Shown piece after piece: positions 5,982-14,240 of a stretch of 45,170 bases of DNA (the first letter of the stretch is position 1; each line of letters begins with the position of its first letter). The notes under the pieces are model-generated. The model was not told the origin of the DNA. It worked only from the letters and a program-made list of their open reading frames with translations, and did no database searches. Position numbers and translations under genes: made by a program. Origin of the DNA: an uncultured Clostridia bacterium (GTDB taxonomy: Bacteria; Bacillota; Clostridia; Christensenellales; Borkfalkiaceae); assembly GCA_947624215.1 (NCBI GenBank), contig CANQJJ010000010.1:1-45170 (forward strand), in the 5' to 3' direction.

Positions 5982-7064
5982 ATGGACGCAAAGACGGTCG
6001 CCGTCGGGCTCTCGGGCGGTGTGGATAGCTCCGTCGCGGCGCTCTTGCTCAAACAGCAGGGCTACCGCGTCATCGGGCTCTTCATGCGCAATTGGGAGGA
6101 GGCGGACGAGAACGGGGTGTGCACCGCAGACGAGGACTTCGAGGACGTAAAGCGCGTCGCCGCACTGCTCGATATCCCTTACTACACCGTCAATTTCGCC
6201 AAGGAATACATGGACCGCGTCTTCTCCTATTTCCTCCGCGAATACAGGGCGGGCCGCACGCCCAATCCCGACGTTCTCTGCAACCGCGAGATCAAATTTG
6301 GCCCCTTTAAGGAGTACGCGAAGGCTCTCGGCGCGGACATGGTAGCCACGGGGCACTACTGCGGCATCTCCCACGAGGACGGCGTCCACCGTCTCTTGAA
6401 GGCCAAGGACCAAGAGAAAGACCAGACCTATTTCCTCTGCCAGCTCTCCCAGGAGCAGCTCAGCGGCGTGCTCTTCCCGCTCGCGGGGCTCACCAAGGCC
6501 GAAGTGCGCAGGATCGCCGCCGAAAACGGGATCCCGACGGCCAAAAAGAAGGATTCGACGGGCATTTGCTTCATCGGCGAGCGGAACTTCCGTAATTTTT
6601 TGAAGACTTACCTCCCTGCGCAACCGGGGCGGATCGTGACGCTTGCGGGCGAGGACGTGGGGGAGCACATGGGGCTCATGTATTACACGCTCGGCCAGCG
6701 GCGCGGGCTCGAACTCGGCGGGAGAAAGGGGGAGGACGGACGGTGGTTCGTCGTCAAAAAGGACCTCGAACAAAACATTCTCTACGTCTCCCACGGCGAC
6801 GAATCTCCGCTCATGAGCAGGGGATGTATCGTGCAGGAGATGAATTACATCCCACCCATGTCCGCGATCGGCCTTTCGGAATGCGGTGTAAAGCTCCGCT
6901 ACCGCCAGAGCGAACAGCAAACGCGCGTGACGATCCTCGACGAAACGAGCGTGCGGCTCGACTTCAAGGAGTCCCAGCGCGCGGTGACTCCCGGGCAGTT
7001 CGCCGTGCTCTATGACGAAGCGGCCTGTTTGGGCGGCGGCGTCATTACCGAGACTTTTTCGTAA
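5982..7064 (+). CDS. mnmA: tRNA-specific 2-thiouridylase MnmA
   Basis: 360 residues, the usual length. MnmA adds sulphur to U34 of tRNA-Lys, -Glu and -Gln using ATP and a persulphide relay. Seen: PP-loop SGGVDSS (residues 10-16), NPDVLCNREIKF with the first catalytic Cys, ATGHY, DQTYFL, ICFIGERNF with the second catalytic Cys, and YTLGQRRGL before the C-terminal beta domain. In that C-terminal domain the sequence reads NYIPPMSAIGLS. Its DNA (6857-6873) closely matches the intergenic module I copy at 22715, and the stretch precedes the conserved KLRYRQ, so it looks like a module-derived insertion. GGGAGG at about 5970 sets the start. TGGTAAAAT at 5947-5955 is a probable -10. Confidence 0.95.
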   Translation: MDAKTVAVGLSGGVDSSVAALLLKQQGYRVIGLFMRNWEEADENGVCTADEDFEDVKRVAALLDIPYYTVNFAKEYMDRVFSYFLREYRAGRTPNPDVLCNREIKFGPFKEYAKALGADMVATGHYCGISHEDGVHRLLKAKDQEKDQTYFLCQLSQEQLSGVLFPLAGLTKAEVRRIAAENGIPTAKKKDSTGICFIGERNFRNFLKTYLPAQPGRIVTLAGEDVGEHMGLMYYTLGQRRGLELGGRKGEDGRWFVVKKDLEQNILYVSHGDESPLMSRGCIVQEMNYIPPMSAIGLSECGVKLRYRQSEQQTRVTILDETSVRLDFKESQRAVTPGQFAVLYDEAACLGGGVITETFS

Positions 7065-7646
7065 ACCTTTCGGACAGAGGGTGTGAGCGTTCACATGATA
7101 CTTGATTGCGGACATGGTACCCGTGGATGCGGTCTCCTTGCTGTCCCTGTAAGGGAAAGTGGCGCACTGCCCTTGTGCGCCGAAAGGGTTTCTCCTCCTC
7201 ATCCGCCCTACGGGCACCTTCCCCAGAAGGGAAGGCAAGGGTCGCTCAAATGAAGTCCGTGTTGTGGTAAGCGCGTCATCCTGAGGCGGAATTATGATAC
7301 AAAGTTCAACACGGCTGTCCCCGAAGGATCCCGAAGTACGAAGTCCGACTATCGTTCACACGGGCTTGGGCGTTACAAGATTCCTTCGCGGATGAGCAAT
7401 TCGCTTAAACTCATACTTGTTCGGCTCAGAATGACGCTCGGGTTGGGCTTGGGTGCGGTTGTGGTAAGCGTGTCATACCGAACGCGGCGCTCTTGCCGCG
7501 TGAGTGTATCCCCTCATACGCAGTCTGACCCCCTTACAGGGGCGCCAAGTGTCGCTTTCACCAACCCTGTCGCACCTCCCCCTTCCCTCCGTTCTCACAA
7601 TGCGGGGATGCATGACGGTGCGCACTTCCGCATAAAATAGGGAGAA
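7065..7646 (-). repeat. Inverted block of repeat modules
   Basis: No gene. The same modules as at 2262-2830 occur mainly in reverse orientation: module I at 7109-7121, a full B module at 7136-7241, the E module about 7262-7350, the C module about 7377-7432, and part of the H module (7528-7551). CATAAAAT at 7631-7638 resembles a sigma-E -10 element (CATACAnT), which would fit the sporulation genes that follow, but no clear -35 was found. Confidence 0.7.
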
Positions 7647-7898
7647 ATGAGGCTGAGTGAGGAGATCGCAAAACTGCTCGGCGGGGAAGACCCTGCCCGC
7701 ATCGCATACACCGTCTCGGGCAGCGGGGCCTACCTGCGCAACGTCAGGCGCATCACCGAGTTCTCCGCCGTGCACATCGCGCTCACGGGCAAGCGCGGCG
7801 GCGTCGTCATCGAGGGCGAGGGGCTGGAGATCGCAAAGTATGCCGCGGGCGACGTCGTCATCGCAGGCGCAGTGCATTCCGTCTCCGTCACGGGGTAG
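7647..7898 (+). CDS. yqfC: YabP/YqfC-family sporulation protein YqfC
   Basis: 83 residues, beta-rich, with the family pattern of YabP/YqfC proteins (ITEFSAVHIAL then GGVVIEGEGLEI and a C-terminal GAVHSVSV). In Bacillus yqfC is a sigma-E-dependent mother-cell gene next to yqfD. Here it is followed 6 bp later by yqfD, which supports the call. GGGAG at 7640-7644 lies unusually close to the ATG. Confidence 0.85.
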   Translation: MRLSEEIAKLLGGEDPARIAYTVSGSGAYLRNVRRITEFSAVHIALTGKRGGVVIEGEGLEIAKYAAGDVVIAGAVHSVSVTG

Positions 7899-7904
7899 GG
7901 GCGT

Positions 7905-8765
7905 ATGGCGGGAAAAGTGGGGTTCAAAGTGACGAGTTTGTCCACCGGGCGGGTGCCCGGGAAGCTGGCGCGGGAGAACATTCCCGTGCTTCTTTGCCGT
8001 GAAGTGCAAAAAAATGTGCTCGAAGTGCACATCCGCGCCAAAGATCGGAAAAAAGCATTTGCAATTTTGCGCAGTTCGTGTTATCATATAGATGACGTAA
8101 AGTATTACGGTCCCGCGCGCGCGAGACAGCTTGCGCCGCAGCTTTTCGGCCTTCTTGTCGGCGTCCTGCTCTTTTTTGCGGCGGTGTATACTTTCGAGTC
8201 CCGCGTGCTCACGGTCGAGGTGACGGGAAGCGGGGCCTATTACGAGCGCGAGATACGCGCCATCTTGCAGGAGGAGGGCGTGGGCGGATTTTCTCCCATG
8301 CCGCGGGATACGGCCGTGCTCACGGCGCGCGTGCTCGCCCTTCCCCGCGTGGAGTTCTGCACCTTCAAACGCGCGGGCGGCATCCTCACCGTAGAGGTGC
8401 GCGTCAGCGAAAACGCACAGCCCATCGCGGGCATGCCCCTCATTGCGCCCGTCTCGGGCACCGTTATCGGGCTTACCGTCGTGCGGGGGACGCCCCTCGT
8501 TTCGGTGGGAGACAGCGTGCGGGAGGGGGATACGGTGGTCGACGTCTACACTCTTGCCGGGGAGCAAAAGATTCCCTCGCTCGTCATCGCCGCCGTGACC
8601 GTGGAACGGGAGATCTGCCTCGAATACGCGCTCCCCGAAGACAGGGCCAAGGCACAGGCCCTCCTCGACTTCGGGCCGCTGAAAAATTTACATATCGAAA
8701 AGACAAAGCAGGGTTGCAAGGTCTCGGGCGTAATGACCAAAACGGCCTCCGTCAACCTCGCTTAG
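7905..8765 (+). CDS. yqfD: Sporulation membrane protein YqfD
   Basis: 286 residues, shorter than the roughly 400 of Bacillus YqfD. N-terminal soluble part, one membrane segment (about residues 84-103, LFGLLVGVLLFFAAVYTF), then an extracytoplasmic domain starting with the family pattern LTVEVTGSGAYYEREIRAIL and a later GTVIGLTVVRGTPLVSVGDSV block. YqfD is needed for efficient spore formation; its exact activity is unknown. Followed immediately by phoH. Confidence 0.87.
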   Translation: MAGKVGFKVTSLSTGRVPGKLARENIPVLLCREVQKNVLEVHIRAKDRKKAFAILRSSCYHIDDVKYYGPARARQLAPQLFGLLVGVLLFFAAVYTFESRVLTVEVTGSGAYYEREIRAILQEEGVGGFSPMPRDTAVLTARVLALPRVEFCTFKRAGGILTVEVRVSENAQPIAGMPLIAPVSGTVIGLTVVRGTPLVSVGDSVREGDTVVDVYTLAGEQKIPSLVIAAVTVEREICLEYALPEDRAKAQALLDFGPLKNLHIEKTKQGCKVSGVMTKTASVNLA

Positions 8766-8773
8766 GAGGGATT

Positions 8774-9787
8774 TTGGCTGCTACAACTGTCATTACAGTG
8801 GAAACGGGCTCGTCGGACAAGCTCAGCGCCGTCATCGGCGTCTTCGACGAGAATTTGACGACGATCGCGCGGGAGCTCGGGCTCGCGGCGCGCGTGGAGG
8901 GAACTGCTATCGTGCTCGAAGGCGACGCCGAGGCCACCCATGTCGGGGAAGAGGTCATCGGGAGCCTGCTCGCCATCGTCTCGGCGGGGGAGAACATCGA
9001 CAAGACGCGCCTCCTCTATTGCATCGAACTCGCGCGGGAAGGACGGGCGGGAGACATCGCGGGCATCATGAACGGCGTGGTGGCCGTGACTTCGCGCGGC
9101 AAGCCCGTCAAGTGCAAGACGGTGGGGCAGAAGACGTATGCCGACGCCGTCCGCGCCAACACCGTAACCTTCGGCGTGGGGCCTGCGGGGACGGGCAAGA
9201 CCTATCTCGCCGTCTGTCTCGCCGTGGCTGCCTACAAGGGCAAGGAGGTCGAGAAGATCATCCTCACCCGTCCTGCCGTGGAGGCGGGCGAAAAGCTCGG
9301 CTTCCTCCCCGGGGACTTGCAGACCAAAGTGGATCCCTACCTTCGCCCCCTCTACGACGCCTTGCAGGAGCTCTTCGGCTTCGAGACTTACCAAAAACTC
9401 ATGGAGAAGGGGGTCATCGAGGTGGCGCCGCTTGCCTACATGCGCGGCAGAACGCTCTCGGACGCCTTCGTCATCTTAGACGAGGCCCAGAACGCCACGC
9501 GCGAGCAGATGAAGATGTTCCTGACCCGCCTCGGCGACGGGAGCAAGATGGTCGTCACGGGCGACCTCACGCAGACAGACCTGCCCGACGGCAAGACGAG
9601 CGGCCTGAAACATGCCGTCCGCATCCTCGAGGGGGTGGAGGACATTGCCGTCTGCCGCCTCACCGAGAAAGACGTCGTCAGGCATCCGCTGGTCTCCCGC
9701 ATCGTGCGCGCGTATGAGCGGGATGAAAATAAGCGGGATGAAAATAAGCGCAAAGACGAGAGCAAACGCAAAAAGGAGAAGCCATGA
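8774..9787 (+). CDS. phoH: PhoH-family ATPase
   Basis: 337 residues. Walker A GPAGTGKTYLAV, then LTRPAVEAGEKLGFLPGD and Walker B FVILDEAQNAT followed by GDLTQTDLP, all diagnostic of PhoH (PhoL). The family binds RNA and is often next to ybeY, as here; a helicase-like role in RNA metabolism is proposed. The start chosen is TTG at 8774 because AGGAGG (8764-8769) lies just upstream and overlaps the yqfD stop; an upstream ATG at 8714 would lie inside yqfD. The C-terminus is a Lys/Arg/Glu/Asp-rich tail containing a DENKR tandem duplication. Confidence 0.93.
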   Translation: MAATTVITVETGSSDKLSAVIGVFDENLTTIARELGLAARVEGTAIVLEGDAEATHVGEEVIGSLLAIVSAGENIDKTRLLYCIELAREGRAGDIAGIMNGVVAVTSRGKPVKCKTVGQKTYADAVRANTVTFGVGPAGTGKTYLAVCLAVAAYKGKEVEKIILTRPAVEAGEKLGFLPGDLQTKVDPYLRPLYDALQELFGFETYQKLMEKGVIEVAPLAYMRGRTLSDAFVILDEAQNATREQMKMFLTRLGDGSKMVVTGDLTQTDLPDGKTSGLKHAVRILEGVEDIAVCRLTEKDVVRHPLVSRIVRAYERDENKRDENKRKDESKRKKEKP

Positions 9788-11292
9788 AAGAGAAAAACAT
9801 CGAAAACAAGGAGAAAGAGAAGAGGCGGCGCGACCGCGTCGATCTCATCCGCAGCGCCTTCGTGTTCGTGGGGTGCTATCTTGCCCTGCTCGTCGTTGTC
9901 TTTTTCATGATCCTCATCAGCGACTATCCCGCGTGGCAAGACTACTTCACCAAGCACACCACCGAGCTCATCTCCCTCGTCGTCAGCCTCTTCTTTTTGG
10001 CGGGTCTTGTCTTCCTCTACTACCTCTTCGAGGACAGGGCCGCGCTCGTAAAGCCCAAGAACGTCATCCTCGTCTACACGCTGCTCATCGTCAGCCTCAT
10101 CATCTCCTATGTGTTCGGGGAATTCATCCACATCTATTCCCGCCCCGTGGCCGTCTTTGCGCTCCTCGCGCTCTTTCTCATCAACAGACGCCACGCCCTC
10201 TTCCTCAACTTCGTCTTCTGCTTCATGATGTTCGTCATCGACCTGTTCACCGACATCGTCCCCACGATGGACATCAACAGCGAGATCTATTCCACCTTCC
10301 TTTTGAGCTTTATCGGCGGCAGCGTCGCCATCTTCCTCGGCGAACGGGTGAAGACGCGCGGCGGCCTGCTCCTCACGGGCATCTTCATCGCCATGCCCAT
10401 CGCCCTCTTGGTCCTGCTCTTCAACCTGCCCTCCATCGGGGATTGGATCGACTACATCTCCTCTGCCGGGTTCCGCATCATGAGCTGTATCGTCTCGTCC
10501 ATCCTCGCCCTCGCCCTTCTGCCCCTCTTCGAATGGTCGTTCAACCGCCTGACCGTCTTCCGCCTGCGGGAACTCACCTCGACGGACGCCGAGCTGCTCG
10601 TCAACCTCAAGGCCAAGGCGCCGGGGACCTTCAACCACTCCCTCATCGTCGCCCAGCTCGCCGAGAGTTGCGCCGTGGCCATCGGGGAGAACGCCGAGCT
10701 CGCGCGCACCGCGGCCTATTACCACGACGTCGGCAAGCTCAAACAGCCCGAGTGCTTCACCGAGAACCAGACGGACTACAACGTGCACGACGAGATCACG
10801 CCCGAGCTCTCGGCCGACATCATCCGCTCGCACACCAAGGACGGGTATGAATTGCTCATGGAGAAGCACCTGCCCAAGGCCATCGCCGACGTCGCGCTCG
10901 AACACCACGGCACGCTTCCCATCAAATATTTCTACGACAAGGCCATCCGCTATTCGGGCGACGCCGACCTCAAGGATTTCTCCTACCTCGGGCCCATCCC
11001 GCAGAGCAAGATCGCGGCCATCGTGATGATCTCGGACGCCACCGAAGCCGCCACCCGCGCCATGCCAGACCGCTCCCCCGAAAAAGTGGAGAAGGTGTGC
11101 CGCTCCATCATCGAGGAGCGCATGGACCTCGGGCAGTTCGAGGAGTGCGACATCACCATGCGCGAACTCACCGTCATCAAGCAGACCCTCGTCGAGGCGC
11201 TCTCGGGCGTCCATCACCACCGCGTGAAATACCCCGCCATTCAATTCAACCGCGACCGCACCGTCACGAAATCGGAGGAACAGGATGGTTGA
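9784..11292 (+). CDS. yqfF: 7TM-HD family protein, probable c-di-AMP phosphodiesterase (YqfF/PgpH type)
   Basis: 502 residues. Several membrane segments (about 22-47, 60-80, 93-115, 120-150 and on to about 255) are followed by a cytoplasmic HD domain: FNHSLIVAQLAE (about 281-292), YYHDVGK (about 309-315), and LEHHGTL. PgpH-type proteins hydrolyse cyclic di-AMP. The usual family member of about 700 or more residues has a large extracellular 7TMR-HDED domain after the first helix. Here only about 20 residues separate the first two helices, so the sensor domain is absent. The ATGA start overlaps the phoH stop. Confidence 0.88.
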   Translation: MKEKNIENKEKEKRRRDRVDLIRSAFVFVGCYLALLVVVFFMILISDYPAWQDYFTKHTTELISLVVSLFFLAGLVFLYYLFEDRAALVKPKNVILVYTLLIVSLIISYVFGEFIHIYSRPVAVFALLALFLINRRHALFLNFVFCFMMFVIDLFTDIVPTMDINSEIYSTFLLSFIGGSVAIFLGERVKTRGGLLLTGIFIAMPIALLVLLFNLPSIGDWIDYISSAGFRIMSCIVSSILALALLPLFEWSFNRLTVFRLRELTSTDAELLVNLKAKAPGTFNHSLIVAQLAESCAVAIGENAELARTAAYYHDVGKLKQPECFTENQTDYNVHDEITPELSADIIRSHTKDGYELLMEKHLPKAIADVALEHHGTLPIKYFYDKAIRYSGDADLKDFSYLGPIPQSKIAAIVMISDATEAATRAMPDRSPEKVEKVCRSIIEERMDLGQFEECDITMRELTVIKQTLVEALSGVHHHRVKYPAIQFNRDRTVTKSEEQDG

Positions 11293-11791
11293 GACTGCAA
11301 AGGGGAGGCTCATCCTCGACTGCGAGAGCATGGAGGAAGGTCCCCGTAAAACATTGGAAAATGTGCTTTCCGAAGGCTTCGTTTCAGACATGCCCCTCGT
11401 CTTGGAGGTCATGTTCGTGAGCGAGGAGGAGATCCGCGCGCTGAATGCACGCGAGAGAAATGTAGACAAAGTGACCGATGTTCTAAGTTTTCCCGCAGCC
11501 GAACTGACTGCCGGGGAGCCCGTTTCGGCGGGGGAGCACCCGGACTGCGTCGAGCCCGCTTACGACGGGGAAGAGGAGCACATGTACCTCGGCAGCGTCG
11601 CCGTCTGCACGGCACGGGCCAAGGAGCAGGCGCAGGAATACGGCCACTCCGAGGCGCGCGAGATCGCATATCTCATCGTCCACGGGATGCTGCACTGCCT
11701 CGGGTATGACCACGAGCGCGAGGAAGACAGGCGCGCCATGCGCCAAAAGGAGGAGGAGCTCATGGCAAAATTGGGGCTCGCAAGGGAATGA
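11285..11791 (+). CDS. ybeY: Endoribonuclease YbeY
   Basis: 168 residues. Zinc motif HGMLHCLGYDHE (H-x3-H-x5-H) near residues 133-144 and the NVDKVTDVLSFP block. YbeY is a metal-dependent RNase involved in rRNA maturation and ribosome quality control. Overlaps the upstream gene by 8 bp and the downstream era by 4 bp, so translation is coupled. An acidic insertion of about 25 residues (about 70-100) precedes the LGSVAVCT strand. Confidence 0.94.
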   Translation: MVETAKGRLILDCESMEEGPRKTLENVLSEGFVSDMPLVLEVMFVSEEEIRALNARERNVDKVTDVLSFPAAELTAGEPVSAGEHPDCVEPAYDGEEEHMYLGSVAVCTARAKEQAQEYGHSEAREIAYLIVHGMLHCLGYDHEREEDRRAMRQKEEELMAKLGLARE

Positions 11792-12675
11792 AGAGCGGAT
11801 ACGTCGCCGTGATCGGCAAGGCAAATGCAGGAAAATCCACTCTCGTCAACGTGCTCGTTGGCGAAAAGGTGGCCATCGTCTCCCCCAAGCCGCAGACCAC
11901 GCGGGACCGCATCATGGGCGTCCTCACGCGGGAAAATTACCAGATCGTCTTCGTCGACACGCCCGGCATCTACCGCCAGCGCAATGCCCTCACGTCGCTC
12001 ATGATGAAGACCACCGAACTCACGGCGGAGGGAGTGGACGCCATCGTCTATGTCCACGACGGGCACGCGGGCGTCAAGGAAGACGACATCGCCCTCATGA
12101 AGAAATACATGGGCCTCGGCCTCCCCATGCTCATCGCCTACACCAAGATCGACATCATGCCCCGCGAGCGCATCCCCGCCGACGCCAAGGCGCTCTACGA
12201 AGCGGGGGTGACCGCAGACGTGTACCCCGTGTCCGCGAGGAAGGGGATGCGTGTCAAACAAATTGAGGAAGCCATCGCGGCGATGCTGCCCGAGGGAGAG
12301 GAGCTTTTCCCCGGCGACGTCATCTCCGACCGCAGTGAAAAATTCATGGTGGCCGAGCTCATGCGCGAGAAGATCCTCCTCAAATACGAGAAGGAGATCC
12401 CGCACGGCGTGGCCGTCATCGTGAACACGTTCGAGCGGCATGAAAACGGCGCCTATGAGATCTCGCTCGACATCGTGTGCGAAAAGAAGAACCACAAGGC
12501 CATTTTGATCGGCAAGCAAGGGGCGGCGATCAAGGAAGTCGCGTCCTTTGCGCGGCAGGACATGGAGAAATTTCTCGGCGCGAAGGTGTTCCTCACCGTC
12601 TTCGTGAAGGTGCGCGAGGATTGGCGGGACAGCGCGCGGCTCATGAAAGAGTTCGGATACAGCTCGGAGGAATAG
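11788..12675 (+). CDS. era: GTPase Era
   Basis: 295 residues, standard length. G1 GKANAGKST, G2 region PQTTRDR, G3 DTPG, G4 TKID (variant of NKxD), then a C-terminal KH domain with GKQGAAIK. Era binds the 3' end of 16S rRNA and assists 30S assembly. Overlaps ybeY by 4 bp. Confidence 0.97.
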   Translation: MKSGYVAVIGKANAGKSTLVNVLVGEKVAIVSPKPQTTRDRIMGVLTRENYQIVFVDTPGIYRQRNALTSLMMKTTELTAEGVDAIVYVHDGHAGVKEDDIALMKKYMGLGLPMLIAYTKIDIMPRERIPADAKALYEAGVTADVYPVSARKGMRVKQIEEAIAAMLPEGEELFPGDVISDRSEKFMVAELMREKILLKYEKEIPHGVAVIVNTFERHENGAYEISLDIVCEKKNHKAILIGKQGAAIKEVASFARQDMEKFLGAKVFLTVFVKVREDWRDSARLMKEFGYSSEE

Positions 12676-12704
12676 ACTTTCCCCAACCTCCGCATACTGC
12701 GGGT

Positions 12705-12818
12705 ATGAAGGAAGACATGCCCGGCCAAAAGCCGAAGAGCGCGAAGCAGATCGCGTGGGACCTGTTCGAAGAGACGGGGAATTTCAGCTACTACATGCTC
12801 TACAAAAGACTCAAATAG
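12705..12818 (+). CDS. yqzL: YqzL-like small protein
   Basis: 37 residues. The C-terminal WDLFEETGNFSYYMLYKRLK resembles the YqzL family (pattern W..F..TG....Y.L.K), and in Bacillus yqzL sits between era and recO exactly as here. Function unknown. ATG 12705 has no clear ribosome binding site; ATG 12717 after AAGGAAG is the alternative start. Confidence 0.75.
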   Translation: MKEDMPGQKPKSAKQIAWDLFEETGNFSYYMLYKRLK

Positions 12819-12830
12819 GATGTACGGCAA

Positions 12831-13574
12831 ATGGAGTACAAGACAGACGGCCTCCTCCTCAGGTCGGTAAACGTGGGGGAGAGCGACAAACTCGTGACCC
12901 TTCTCACCGCGGACGGCAAGCTCGGCATGGCGATGAAGGGGGTGCGGAAGGCGGGCGCGAAGCTGAATTTCGCGTCCCAACTTTTTTGTTTCGCGGAGTA
13001 CGTCTTCGTCGAGCGCAACCGCCGCAGAACGGTCATCGAGGCCTCCCTGCACGAGGGGTTCTACGGCCTGCACGCCGACCTCATGCGTCTCTACGCGGGC
13101 GCGAGCGTGTGCGAGGTGTGCGACGCCTTGGCGCTCGAACAGATGCCCTGCACCCCTCTCCTCGTGGCGGCCATCGAGGCGCTCAGAGACATTGAGAGCT
13201 CCGACGAGGCACCCATGTCCGCGGTCGTTGCTTTCTTTTTGCGTGCGGTCGCCTTTGCGGGCTATGCCGTCTCGGCGGGAGATTGTCCCCATTGCGGCAA
13301 AAAACTCGTCGGAAGACGGTTTTTCGATATGGAAAACGGCTCGTTCGGGTGTTCGGAGTGTGCCGTGGGCGTTCCCGCGAGCGAAGTCACCTACGATGCG
13401 ATCAAATTTTTCCTCGACGCAGAAAAGGGGGCACCCATGTCCGCGAATGACCCCTCGGCAAAGCCTCCCACGCAGGACGGTTTGGTCCGCGCCGTGCGCC
13501 TTTTGCGTGTCTACATCGCCCATCACGCAGATTGCGATCTCCGCGCCGCCGACGATCTCCTCGCCATGCTGTGA
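12831..13574 (+). CDS. recO: DNA repair protein RecO
   Basis: 247 residues. The N-terminal OB domain starts YKTDGLLLRSVNVGESDKLV, and there is a zinc finger CPHCGKKL...CSEC (about 146-173). RecO loads RecA with RecR and anneals ssDNA. Two loops contain APMSA: AGA-loop positions about 128-132 (DNA 13211-13223) and about 202-206 (DNA 13432-13444), both before variable stretches. Both are copies of the CATGTCCG motif shared with the intergenic modules. The 3' end (codons DDLLAML-stop) is imperfectly duplicated just after the stop (13588-13611). Confidence 0.92.
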   Translation: MEYKTDGLLLRSVNVGESDKLVTLLTADGKLGMAMKGVRKAGAKLNFASQLFCFAEYVFVERNRRRTVIEASLHEGFYGLHADLMRLYAGASVCEVCDALALEQMPCTPLLVAAIEALRDIESSDEAPMSAVVAFFLRAVAFAGYAVSAGDCPHCGKKLVGRRFFDMENGSFGCSECAVGVPASEVTYDAIKFFLDAEKGAPMSANDPSAKPPTQDGLVRAVRLLRVYIAHHADCDLRAADDLLAML

Positions 13575-13587
13575 CCCTCTGCTCTAC

Positions 13588-13611
13588 GACGATCTTCTCG
13601 CCATGTTGTGA
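13588..13611 (+). repeat. Duplicate of the recO 3' end
   Basis: The segment ACGATCTTCTCGCCATGTTG and its TGA repeat the last codons of recO (13550-13574) with two changes. It is outside the reading frame, so it is a tandem duplication remnant. Confidence 0.7.
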
Positions 13612-13617
13612 TCCCCT

Positions 13618-13642
13618 GCCGCCGTCCGAGCGGCTTTTTTTT
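13618..13642 (+). terminator. Terminator of the yqfC-recO operon
   Basis: Stem GCCGC/GCGGC with loop CGTCCGA and eight T. Confidence 0.8.
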
Positions 13643-13674
13643 GTATACTTCGCGCGCGCCCGCACACAATAAGA

Positions 13675-14060
13675 ATAAATAGTGGGATGGTTTGCGCCCA
13701 AGCCCGTGTGAGCGACCAAGGCATTCCAATTACGTCACCCTGAACGTAGTTGAAGGGTCACCGCAGCCTTATAATAAGGTGATGTTTCGACTACGCTCAA
13801 CATGACGTGATTAGAACGCTTGGTTTGCGCCCAAGCTCGTTTGAGCGACCCCCTTGGCGCCCCTGTAAGGGGAGCTGGCCCGCGGCCCTTTGCGGGACTG
13901 AGGGGTTTTGGTTTGCGCCCAAGCCCGTTTGAGCGACCCCTTGCCTTCCCCTTTGGGAAGGTGCCCATAGGGCGGATGAGGGGTTTCGGGTGAGCGATGG
14001 GGCCCATCCCGAGAGTGCCCCCTCCATGGGAGGGGGTGGGGGTGGGGTGGCGATCCCTTC
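13675..14060 (+). repeat. Intergenic mosaic: D, H, B and G modules
   Basis: No gene. 13729-13812 is a complete D palindrome (about 84 bp, ends ATTACGTCA / TGACGTGAT, nearly self-complementary along its whole length). Next come the H module (about 13851-13911), a shortened B module (about 13938-13983) and the G module (14017-14053). The remaining stretch to 14151 holds nothing recognisable. Confidence 0.78.
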
Positions 14061-14151
14061 CATTCCAAGGAGCAAGAAACGAAATCCACAAAATCCGAAA
14101 ACGCAAAACATTTTTCACAAAAGAAAGGAGAGGTTTTTTTACAAAAATGTA

Positions 14152-14180
14152 TTGACACGGCCAAAATTTTGATGTAGAAT
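14152..14180 (+). promoter_or_regulatory. Promoter of the large lipoprotein gene
   Basis: TTGACA at 14152-14157, TAGAAT at 14175-14180, 17 bp apart. Ribosome binding site GGGGAGG at 14223-14229. Confidence 0.85.
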
Positions 14181-14240
14181 ATTACTGCCATTGTATAAGT
14201 GGCAATATATCAATATTAGAAAGGGGAGGACAAACAAGAC

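Noticed and set aside
6334-6341. CATGTCCG on - inside mnmA as a module I copy
   Set aside because: It encodes the conserved ADMVATGHY motif, so it is explained by protein constraint. It is counted as an occurrence, not as an insertion.
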